Assembly: GCA_027596945.1 (NCBI GenBank)
Contig: JADGJH010000306.1
Span: forward strand, 1-21,578
Direction of reading: 5' to 3'
DNA from: Physocladia obscura
Lineage: Eukaryota; Chytridiomycota; Chytridiomycetes; Chytridiales; Chytriomycetaceae
Length of the DNA stretch: 21,578 nucleotides
Shown here: piece by piece, positions 10,368 through 20,180 of the stretch
Position numbering within the stretch: position 1 is the first letter of the stretch
Layout: every line of letters starts with the position of its first letter
Notes under the pieces: model-generated
Told to the model about the DNA's origin: nothing
The model's input: the letters and a program-made list of their open reading frames with translations, nothing else
The model's database searches: none
Position numbers and translations under genes: made by a program

Positions 10368-10693
10368 TTTTGATTTTGCGACAATTTCAATACAAAGCGA
10401 GAAACTGATCAACAAAAAAATTTTGACCGCCTCTCCAGAATGAAACTTGCCCAACTCAAAAACTTATAATAAAAAAAAGAAAACTCCGGAAAAAAAAAAC
10501 AAACTCACAAAAAAAAAAGGGCGTTTCTAATGGCAATGTGTGTCACCATCAAAAAAGACCAGGAAGACAATAGAATGATGGAACACGTAAGCAAGACCAA
10601 TAACCAGAACAAAGTTACATTACTAGAAAAAAAAAAACCAATGGTCCATGACCAAATAAAACTGCATGTAAACCATCATTCATCATTCTTTAT
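10368..10693. other. A-rich spacer between two minus-strand genes
   Basis: The spacer contains repeated A-tracts of 8-11 bases (10471-10520 and 10627-10638) on the plus strand, equivalent to T-tracts on the transcribed-sense minus strand. It should contain the SCYL2-like 3' UTR and terminator and the CFAP119-like promoter. A plus-strand open frame from 10530 runs into the SCYL2 coding exon and is taken as antisense. Confidence 0.5.
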
Positions 10694-13571
10694 TCAACTA
10701 AATGGATCAAACTCATTCAACTTTGCATTTCTTTTCGCAACATTCCCATTACTATTTTGCTCATTTTTGCTATTGCGTGCCCCACCACCAACAGTCATTG
10801 GAACCAACATTCCACTACTGCCAACTCCGCCGATACTACTACCACTGCCACTATTTCTACCTCCTTGCCATCCATTATTGCCATTGTTCAATCCGTTTGG
10901 CAACGTATTGCTGAAGCTAGTGTTTGAAGATTGCGGAAATGACGCAAATGACTGTTGAGGCAAGAAAGACTTTGAACCTGAATTTAAAGTTGCCTGTTGC
11001 TGCGCTGGCGGCGGTGCTATTTTGGGAACATTGGCACCTTCAGCATTAGCAGCAAAAGTGGCAGATGCGTGTGGTTGGAATTGATTTCTAGAAGGGGTTG
11101 AATTGTTGTTGACACCTGACAGGCGAGTTGAAGTGGTTGCTGACGGGGGTGTTATTGACGATGATGATGCGGTGGCAAGCACTGTTGGCTTAATCCACGA
11201 AATCGGCACCGTGTTGTTTCGCGTGGGTGCGTCAAATTCATCCCATCCGTCTTGAGATATGGGCAAAACTTTGGCTGAAGACGACGAGCGATTCGTTGAG
11301 TCGATTGAGCTTCTCCTATGCGAATCCGAAACAAGTCTTTTTTTGGATTTGAATAAATAATTTTTAATGAAATTAAAAAAATATAGTTTTACGTTGTGAA
11401 ACTGGAAATTTGCCCTGGAGCATCAGGTTCTCTCGGTGGATCATGCTGGCTTTCTAGACTTTTAGTTTCTTCTAGAAACTTTGTGTGCTCCGATTCAACA
11501 CGTGCAGTTAATGCATGTATAACGCCCATAAACTTGTTGAACTGAGAATGTGTAGTACATATTTCAGAATGAGCAAAAAAAAAAACAAAAAAACGTACCT
11601 GTTTAATATTCAAAACACGATTAACAGCCATCCTCCACAGCTCCGGCAAAATTTCTCCAGCCACAGCATCTTTATCAACATACTTTGCAACCTCATCATA
11701 AACAGCCAAAATTGCTACAAGCAGTGCCGGCTGCTCATGAATCTTGTTCTGTTTCAGCAGTGGGACGACTTTCTCAACAATTGTAAACTTGTCAAGTACT
11801 TTAAGCATTGAATGGATGGCTATTAGGGCGGCTACGCGGATGCTGAGGATTGGAGATGAGAGGTATAGGTTTTGGACTTTGGGGAAGAGGACGGATTTTA
11901 CGGATGTAAAGTCGAGTTTTGATGTTAATTGGGGTATTGTTTTTATTGCTTGTTCTTGGACTTGTGGGACATTGATTTCAAGAGCGCCATAAAGAAGTGG
12001 CATGATATCTATTTGAAAAATTGAAATTTCGATTTAAAAACCAATAAATATGTATCTTAGTTAACCTTGTTTGAATGCCTCAGACGAAGTACATTTTTTT
12101 GTAAATATATCCATCCGTGATAATAAAAGAATAATTGCTTGGGGAGGGTCTATAAAAGTAGAAAGTCAGTAAACAATGAAAATAATGGTAAAAAAAAAAA
12201 GTTGAAATAAGATAATAACCAGTCATTTTGAAAATTGGTTTTAGCGCGGGCATAATAATTGTGCTAAACTCCTGTGCGCCAATATTTTCGCTAATCCAAA
12301 ATATGTTTGGTAGCACGAAAGGGACCAGTAATGGATCCTTCAGTTCGTTCAAGAGCGCTGGTAATATTTTTCGATTTACCAGTTGGATAGAAAACTGATT
12401 GATTGGTCGATTGTATTGGATTTAATTATTTTCAGTGATAAAAATGCACGAATTTATTGCCACCGGCACTAACCTTGTCTAACACTTTGACAAGACCTTT
12501 GAGAAATTGCGCTTTATCAATTGAAGATTTTTCGACAAAGGCATCAAGAAACGCAAGAGTAGACACCAATATATTTTCAAAAAAAGGCGATTGGCAAAAT
12601 TCACTCAACGTTAAACGACGACTAGGATCGCGAGTCATCATTCGAGGTAGATACGAATGCAATTGGGCAGGAACATTGTTTAAATACGGGTCAAAAAATT
12701 TCGGATCCTCAAGTTGTCGGATACGAGTGGAATAAATGTGTGAATTTTGGTTCGATGAAATGGGGGGTTTTCCGCGGTTGAATACGGCGAAAATGAGGCA
12801 TGCGAGGGACCAAATGTCGGAGGCGGCAGAGCACTTTGCATCCATGGCGCATTCGGGGGCAAGGAAATCGAGATCCGGGGAGCAGAAGGGAGGATAATTT
12901 CCAAGGGAAAACGCCGAAGATGCGTTCTGGCTGAAGGCAAAGCCGGCCAGTTTCCAATCGCCTTTCGCGTTAATATAGACGGCGTCGGGGGCCAGGCCGA
13001 CGTGGACCCAAGAATTGGAATGGAGGAATTGGAGGGCGGAAAGCAGCGAAAGCAGGCCGCGCGTAATGTCGACAATATCAAGCGGGTTGTCCGAATGGAT
13101 ATCGGAACGCGAAGAGTCCGAACGCGGGCCCTGGGTCAGCAGGTCGGCGAGGCAGGCACGCAAAGGCTCGCTGGCAAACACGAGCTGCTGCCCAGTGACC
13201 GGCGGCTCGACGACGGCCAGCAGCCCCGGGTGCCGCAGCCGCGTGGCAATCTGCGCGTCGCGGAGGAGGACGGCGCACGTCTCGTCGCGGTCACGTGCCG
13301 CCGCGTCACGTGACGCCGCTGTCCGGACAATCGCCGCGCCGACAGCCGCGCCCGCATTCGCACTTCCCGCCACAAACACTGCTACTGGCGCTCCGTCCGC
13401 CCGCCGTCGCCCCGAATACACCCGCCAGTTGCCGCCTTATTGCAGTAATCTGTTGGTTAACGCCTCCCTACAATTCATTCGTCCCGCTTCCTCACCTGGT
13501 CCGCCGCTGCCTATTGGTTCCTGCGTTTCAACCGTGCTGTTACCGTTGCTCACCCCAAGCCATTTGAGCAT
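10694..13571 (-). CDS. SCYL2: SCYL2/CVAK104-like SCY1-family pseudokinase
   Basis: SCYL2 proteins bind clathrin and AP-2/AP-1 and work in endosome-to-Golgi and plasma-membrane coat traffic. Seven exons: 13571-13496, 13435-12474, 12394-12220, 12149-12066, 12008-11599, 11541-11393 and 11336-10694 (TGA), giving 832 residues. Order: a short N-terminus, a protein-kinase-like domain (GSGGPGGNWRVYSG to about residue 335), a HEAT-like helical region (ILPALLNELKDPLLVPFVLP, then DKFTIVEKVVPLL, LNIKQFNKFMGVI), then a low-complexity Ser/Asn/Gly tail. The kinase is degenerate: HRD is HVG (residues 170-172), DFG is GFA-like (about 190-192), and the VAIK lysine position reads VAVFVAG; APE (218-220) remains. 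WDEF (650-653) and the C-terminal EFDPFS are appendage-binding-type motifs of AP-2 partners. The N-terminal kinase exon is markedly GC-rich and Ala/Arg-rich unlike the rest. The 57-base intron 11598-11542 is a multiple of three with no stop, so its retention would be silent in frame. Confidence 0.92.
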
Positions 13572-14251
13572 TCTCCAAAAAAAAAAATGTGTTTTATGAA
13601 TAGATAAATCTGTATCCATAATATGACCTAAAAATTATAACTGATGAATTATCTCTGCTTTTATTTTTGTTTGTTTCCTTTGCACCCATATAATTATTTC
13701 ATTTGTATTCAAACAATTGACAAAAAAAGGATTTTAGTAAAAATTCACTATCACAGAATAATCCCTATATTTATATTCTGCAATCTCATTTTCAATTTTT
13801 CTCTTTATCAACCTGGTTTGCAAATTCAAATGTGACAAATCAATAATGTCGCTAAAAAGTGGGATGCTACACTCAAAAATTTGTTCAAATCTTACAGTTA
13901 CAAAAATGGCCAACAATTCTGGATGCTTTATACTTGGTTTTCAGAGACTTTTAAATCAATCCAGTTCGGTAAAAAGATTGTTGGTGGCATCTTGAGAGCC
14001 TATATCTGTATGATGTTACAATATCCACTGGAATCAATTTTCACAAAATGATTTTTGGCTAAAGTCAGTGTTTTTTGTGAACAAGAAAATGATAAGAATA
14101 ACAATAATATTTTACTATGTCATATCTGCATCAAACATTTTAAAAACTGGTGTAGTAATAACAGTGTGTTTTATTCTCATGTTCAACGCAGTATTCTTTC
14201 CAATTCGACCAGTGTTTGTCAATTTTTCCTCCTCGTATCAACAAAATTTTT

Positions 14252-14278
14252 GTCGTCAAATTTTCCATTTTTGACGAC
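14252..14278. repeat. Inverted repeat, 9-bp perfect arms
   Basis: GTCGTCAAA (14252-14260) and TTTGACGAC (14270-14278) are perfect reverse complements around a 9-base spacer. It sits at the edge of the CpG-free tract and carries the last CpGs before it. It could be a hairpin, a binding site for a dimeric protein, or an element end. Confidence 0.6.
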
Positions 14279-14317
14279 CTTTCCTCCTTCTTAAAAAGGT
14301 ATCAGATAAGAAGCAGA

Positions 14318-14567
14318 AAAAAAAATTGCAGAAAGAATGAGGGATCATTTGGCTGATCAGTATCAAAACTGTGTTGCAGAGTTTTTAGTCAAGCCCCATG
14401 CACCAAGCAATGGACCTCAAGCAAGAAATGGCTGTGCTGCACAAATTGTGAAACTTTTAGACTATGTATTGAAAATAAGATCCAATGCAGAAATCTTTTT
14501 GATGAGCACACAGCAGCTTGCAGAAGTTGACAAAAAAAAACAAAAAAAAGCAATTCAGTTACAATGA
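14318..14567 (+). pseudogene. Orphan helical open frame, likely remnant
   Basis: Open from an in-frame TAA to TGA at 14565-14567, with an ATG at 14337 giving 76 residues. The translation is helical and charged (MRDHLADQYQNCVAEFLV, then IVKLLDYVLKIRSNAEIF), more protein-like than expected for AT-rich filler. It lies wholly inside a CpG-free tract and has no neighbouring exons I can join. Family unknown. Confidence 0.3.
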
Positions 14568-15095
14568 CATCCTCCTTATTTTAATATCAAATAAAAATAT
14601 AGTTATTATGAAAGAAATAATTTATTACAAGAGATTTATCTAGAGCTTCAAGTATCAGAAAATGGTATTTGTACTTTTTTTTGTTGCAAAAAAATTGTTT
14701 GTATAGAAATGATTGTGTATTCAATTGCTGTACTATTTCAAAATTTATTTTATTGTGGTTTTGACACAAAATGAAAAATTGGGTGCATTTCAAATATAAA
14801 CCACAACAATTGCATCAAACTAACACTCTGCCTTTGTTGCCCTACACAAAAACTGACAATGATATTCATGGAATGGTGATTGAAACATTGCCCTTCATTC
14901 ATAAGCAGGTTTGGAGAGAATCAAATTTGCATTCATTCTGCATGATGAGTCATTTACAGTGAAAGAAGACATATGTGCCTCTTTCAACTTCAGAACCTAT
15001 TTCATTGTGACCTTTTTCTGCAGCAGCTCCAGCTTAATCAGCTTTTTACAGTTCCAGAAACTGTCAAACACGTCTCATTAAGATATTGAAATAGA

Positions 15096-15695
15096 TTATG
15101 GCATGACACTAACTTTGACTGTTTCTTTGAACCATTTATACATTAGTAACTTATTAATATTGGATAGCTTGATCCAACTCTTCTTGGATCCTGCTTTCTG
15201 AAAGCCAAAAAATGAATCCATATCAGTGAAATCAAGCTCTTCAGTTCACTTTGTTCCTCATGTGAATAAGCCACCATCAACAATTATATGTTTGTGCAAA
15301 ACTTTATATTCTTTTGCTTTTTTCAACACTAATGTCTTGAACTTGTCAAATGTGTTGACATTAACATCAGATGCTGCAACAAGTTTTTCATTTTTAGTGA
15401 CAAAATTCCATTGGTATAAATTAGCAGTAAAATTAAATCTTCTAGAAAGCGCTACAATAGATTGGTCAATTCGGTCAAAATTAATTAATTCCAAGGAATT
15501 CTGACTTGAAGGACATATATTGTTAGCAGAGGTGACAGACATGCATAAAAAAAAAATCAATCCAGTGCTATTTAATGATTCATTGTGTAGATTCTATGTA
15601 TTTTACCACATGGTACCTATAGTAGGTGAATGTAATCTTTTTTGGAGTGGTGCTGACCCACAGCACAGTTTTGGCACAGATTTGTGTTCAAGGTT
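15096..15695 (-). pseudogene. Decayed coding region with repeated in-frame stops
   Basis: One minus-strand frame runs from about 15695 to a TAA at 15098-15096. It reads as ordinary protein between interruptions: VPKLCCGSAPLQKRLHSP, then stops around 15630, then about 100 open codons (SLELINFDRIDQSIVALSRR, VLKKAKEYKVLHKHIIVDGG), a TGA at 15260-15258, a second TGA four codons on, then TEELDFTDMDSFFGFQ and KLLMYKWFKETVKVSVMP. Both TGAs would read Arg if they were originally CGA. No frameshift is needed over the last 500 bases. I cannot name the family; a mobile-element protein is possible. A competing plus-strand frame (15520-15840) overlaps part of it. Confidence 0.4.
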
Positions 15696-16076
15696 GCACA
15701 GAGCAGTAAAGATTTTGTTTAAAATCGATTACTTTATTGAGTGCATGATTGTGCAATACACATGTTATTGTAGAACTTCCTACAATTTGTGGTGGAAAAT
15801 TCTGGGACGAGATTGTGACCAGGCGCCAGTCTCGCAATAACAGTGAGAAAAAAAAATTAAACTGAACTGGTGTGTTGCTCTTCCCCTGCCCATGTTTCCT
15901 TCCTCTGTCCAATATCTTGCGCTTTATCAATACTGCTTTCACTGCCCGGCGATACGAGGATGTTACCTGCAAATAATGTGGACTCCCTCAAGCATCCCAG
16001 CTTTTACCGTCAGATCTACTCTCTAGCCTTCTTGTTTATCCAAGTTAGTTGATCTGAACTTATGTACTTCATAGAC

Positions 16077-19000
16077 ATGATCAAGAAATTTTTTAACAAG
16101 AAACCTCGCACGAGCACTGGCATTTCAGGCATCCCTCCCTCTGGAGGGAGAAATGTGCTGATAAGATAGCTCCGGAGGATCCAGCCGGTGAGTTTCGACT
16201 TTGATCACAAACTAATTTAACACCAAACAGAGAAAGCATTGCCCCCACTCCCTGTTGATGCTCGTAATCATGCTGAAAACTCATTGCTGGATGAAACAAA
16301 CGAGGCAGCCATTTTTCCGTTTGTCTTGAACAACCGCAATGTTTCTCCTTCTGCCGCTGGTAAATACTGCTTTGAATGAGATGTAGTTGATATTAATTTT
16401 TTGTTCTGATTGAATCAACATACGTTCCTCAAGCATCTGACGACGCTCTCGCGGAAGAAAACGTGCTTCTCAAATAGGAGATTGCACGATTGGAAAGTTT
16501 TGTGTTGCTGTTACAACAAGAATTTCGGGTTTCAACCGACATGGAACCTGCACATACCATGAACAACCGGTTCAAGTTGATGGAACAAGCACCTGCGACT
16601 TGCGTCTAAAGAAATTAGCTCATGAGGTGGTTATTACAAAAGTTGATCAAAGAAGCCTTTCGGATCCAAAGAAGCAAATTGGCAGTAAGCCGTTCCGCCC
16701 CGAGTTTCCACACAACTCTACTGTCTCGATTCGTGTGTGGTGTGCCAAAGAGGAAAAATTTGTTCGTATTCGTGTTGGTGAAGGAATTTTGGATGACACA
16801 CCTCTCATTGCTGTCTCGCATACTTGGAATGGGGCCATTGACACGGACAACCTTCCATGTTACCCAAACTATACCAAAAATATTTTTAAGGCGGTCAAGA
16901 CAGCTGCCAAGGATCAGCTACAAGGAGATGAACAGGAAAATTACTATGTCTGGCTGGATTACTTTTGCACCAATCAATTAAATCCGTCTGAAGTTCGCGA
17001 AGCAACAATGAAAATGTCATGGGTCTATGCTACTGCCCGTTTCGCTGTTGTGATTTTGGATACCTCTCTTCCATATGGTGTTCTTAATGAGCAGGCTTGG
17101 TCGCGGCGTATGTGGACAATGCAAGAGGAATTCCTATCTACGGAACTAGTTTTCTTTGATCGTGACGGAAACAAGGAGACTGAGGCGAATGAAGCAGAAG
17201 ATGGGAAGATCTTCTTGCCAATTATTCGAGATGACCACAACTATTATGACCAAAACAGGGTTCTTATTGCTACAGGTCATGTTCGAGATCCCAATATGCA
17301 AATCCAAAAGCAGGAATTTAAAGTGTTTTGGCCAAAGGTTGCTTGGCGCTCTAGTTTCATGCCCTGCGATATGGTCTATGCAACCCAATATTGCTCCAAG
17401 CTTCAAACTTATCTTGATATTCGCTATGATTTGGAACTTTTTCAAGTCCTTGCTTTGTATTTGCAGCGTTTGATTGAAGCTGGTGACCGTTCAGTTACAG
17501 CTGTTCATATGATCCAATTTTGTCCAGGATGGGGGTGCACCAGTGTTCTGGCTCAGTCAAAATACAAGATTACCAACCCTCTTGGTTTTATTGGCGGCTT
17601 GGGGTTGTTTGGTGGCAAGCCTGTTGCTATTGAACTGAAAAAGTCTCGTGTCTTTTTGATTCTTAACGGAAACGGGAAACTTGTCATTGAACTCAATGAC
17701 TCACTTTACCCAGACACTGCAGAGACAATCTGCAAGCTTTTTGAGGACCATGCTTTTGATGCCAGTTTGAAAACGCCCGACTTCTTAATGTTTGCAACAA
17801 CAGGTTTTTGTCTTTAAATTTTCTCAATTAAAGTCTTATAATTATTTTTAGAGGAGGTTGAATTGTCTGCAGTTGAATGTACCAAGGCAAGCCCAAAAGT
17901 GTCTTACGGAACAGCCTTTACAAAAAAGGGGTCTTCTATGTCATTATTTGGTGTTTTTCTTGGTGAAAGTTTAAATAGTGACCCTTATCTTATTTTTGGA
18001 ACTGTGGTTGAAGGACTGGATCTGTTGACCAGGCTTGAAGAACTGCCCTCAATTTGTTTGTCTGGTAAAATGCCTCTTGAAAATTCTTTGAAACTGGAGC
18101 CTGTTGTCAGCCTTCTTATTGATGCCACAGTTGTTCTTGCAAGAGTGAACGTCAAGGAGGAATCTCCTCTCATGGTTGGCTTTGATGAAACCAAATATTC
18201 TGAACCAGCAGATGGCAAAGAATCAAAAATGGCCTGGTCAACATGGAGTTCAGTGTTTCTCAACCATCCAGACAAAGGGTGCTGGAAATTTTTGAAAAGT
18301 TGAGTGACTAGAAATTTAAGAAAGGCCTTGTTTCTTGCTTGCTTCAACGCTACTGGGGAATGATTGAAGAAATTTATAGCAGAGATTGGAAACTATCCTC
18401 GTCTAACATTTCCTGGTGATCAAAAAATCCATCAATTGGAAAAAATTACACTTGCTCAGGTTTCTGAGAAAGTTCGGTTGGATGGACTATCCCTAATTGA
18501 TGGATTGAAGTTGCAGAGCAACCAACCATTCTACATGAATTTGGGAATCCAGTTGGAGAAACTTATGTAGGCAAATAGTGAGGAAGCTGCCAGCCAATTA
18601 CTGGGAATCATTGCTCATATTACTGCTAGTATTGTTGAGACCTATGATAAATTGGGTTGTTTAGAGGAGGAATACTCCACTTTTGAGCTTCTTTTGAATC
18701 AAGATGGGTTTTGGATTTCTGGATCAAAGTTGGTTGTCGACAAAATCAAGTTGGTTTCTACTAGACAGCTTCTGGATGATCTTCATTTGTATTGATACAA
18801 TTTGGCATCATGGTTGGATCAATTTGATGATGATCGAGAACAAGCTGTCAGTGTCATGCCAGAAATTTTGGACATTATATATTTTGATGGTGGCAGACTT
18901 TACTGTGCTGATGTCTTGCATGAGAGAGCGCAAAAAGTGCAGGATATTAATTCTGCAATGAAGCATTTGCACACTGAACAACTCACAGATGGAGTTCATG

Positions 19001-19412
19001 GCCTTGGACAGAGAATTTTGGTGCAGAATATGAATTACTATGACCAAGTTTGGATTAGTTTGAAGCTCTCACAGGCAGGGGAACTGAACAACTGTGTTCC
19101 TGTCCATGAACATGAATATGATGAGACTCATGGAGTTCCAGTTTTTCCTGTCTCTAATTCCAAACAAAAGTTTGAAATTGGTTGGAGCATTGTTTGTGGT
19201 GTGAAAAAGTGATGTGAGCGCCAAAAGAGTTGGCAGTTATGGTCTGATTTAGAAAAAGAAATTTCATTTAAAGATGTAGATTGTTTTGTCAAAAGAGAGG
19301 AGCCAGATGTTACCCAATGGGAATCATCAATAAGGACAGATTTATATCCCAACTTTGTTACTTACAACCTTGAGATAAAAATATCTTTGGAAAATGTTCA
19401 CATTGACTGCTG
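16077..19412 (+). pseudogene. Decayed HET-domain (heterokaryon-incompatibility-type) gene
   Basis: HET domains mediate fungal non-self recognition and cell death. The start is ATG at 16077 (MIKKFFNKKPRTSTGISG). Likely introns are 16188-16230, 16360-16433 (or to 16477) and 17804-17851. The HET core lies in the intact 405-codon frame 16600-17803: PLIAVSHTWNG, YYVWLDYFCTNQLNPSEVRE, MSWVYATARFAVVILDTS and AWSRRMWTMQEEFLSTELVF match the family pattern W.DaiCINQ...M..iY..A..v and W..R.WT.QE. After the third intron the same frame continues to 19412, but with stops at 18301, 18361, 18568, 18793 and 19210. A protein-like +1 stretch at about 18285-18390 (GLVSCLLQRYWGMIEEIYSR) shows frameshifts on both sides. 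A frameshift also occurs near 16150, and a TAG at 16475-16477 with a shift near 16600 breaks the 5' part unless the alternative acceptor is used. The N-terminal HET part looks better preserved than the C-terminal third. Confidence 0.75.
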
Positions 19413-20180
19413 AATCTGTAAAAAATTGAGAGTCTTTAAATTAGCTTAATAATTTAAAAATACACCTTGTGCTTGCCTGAATTAAATTAATCTCATTGCA
19501 AACTAAGAAAACACCTTTTTTGACATGTCACACATAATTGGAAAATCAAAAAATTCAGCATCTCATTGGTAATGATTGTTGAAAAGTGCTGATTTGTTGC
19601 AAAGTCTATACAATTGAAAATATACAAGAATTTTAAACTTGAATCCATCAAGTTCTTTTGTATACAAAATTAGAAATAAAATTTGTACATATACATTGAT
19701 ATTTAAATTTGTACATGTAAACTGATATGTCATACCAAAATTGGTAACTTGGTGGTTAAGGTGCCATCTGGTGAAAGAAACTGGTTCAATTCTCATGCAA
19801 GCTGTTATTTCTCTGTAAGTTTACTGTTCTCAGATTTTTTTTTCTCCATTATAACTCTAAGAGTGGCAATATTATCTCTGGAAAGAATATAAAGGCATTT
19901 AAGTATAGAAGATACCAATCAATGCATTGTTTGGAATGGTAGGACATGCTATGAGTATCATGAAATTCTGAAAGTGCATTCTTATAGAACAGTTCTACCA
20001 AGAAAATTTGAAGTTTAGTTGTGGCAAAAACTTCTGCTATCATTATCTGAAAGTTGTATGAATAATTAAACATTGCAGTATAAAAAAATTTGTACCTTCA
20101 ATTGTTTTGTGGCATAAAACTGTGGAAGTGAAATATGTTAAAATATCTGAGGAAGCAGTGACAAATTAAATTGCAAGATA
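19413..20180. other. CpG-free stretch, no gene seen
   Basis: AT-rich sequence between the HET relic and the retroelement. There is no CpG from 19221 to 20211. It may include the outer end of the DIRS/Ngaro-like element, but I could not find a matching terminal repeat. One tRNA-like segment is listed separately. Confidence 0.5.
19740..19805 (+). repeat. Possible tRNA-derived (SINE-like) promoter relic
   Basis: CTTGGTGGTTAAGGTG (19748-19763) resembles a tRNA A box of the Ser/Leu type, and GGTTCAATTCTC (19783-19794) resembles a B box, at tRNA-like spacing. The acceptor and T stems do not pair well, so it is not a working tRNA. Short promoter motifs like these can arise by chance. Confidence 0.25.

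Larger units (their letters stand above)
13572..16076. other. 2.5 kb gene-poor stretch with decayed fragments
   Basis: AT-rich sequence lying upstream of both the SCYL2-like gene and the HET relic. It contains no CpG between 14277 and 15070. Decayed coding pieces are annotated separately at 14318-14567 and 15096-15695. The part from 15890 to 16076 regains CpG and is C/T-rich (15884-16040), fitting a leader or promoter of the HET-domain gene. No RNA gene is seen. Confidence 0.5.

Noticed and set aside
10530..11266. Plus-strand open frames opposite the last SCYL2 exon.
   Set aside because: They are antisense shadows of a low-complexity coding exon and have odd, Phe/Leu/Pro-rich translations.
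13002..13599. Several long GC-rich frames on both strands over the SCYL2 kinase exon.
   Set aside because: High GC removes stops from all frames; only one frame continues the kinase-like fold and splices correctly.
16477..19412. Stop-codon reassignment (TGA or TAG read as an amino acid) to explain the HET gene's in-frame stops.
   Set aside because: Intact genes in the same window end at TAG (MCA1, PHB1), TGA (CFAP119-like, SCYL2) and TAA (1548-2415) where their families end, and the HET gene also has frameshifts. Decay is simpler.
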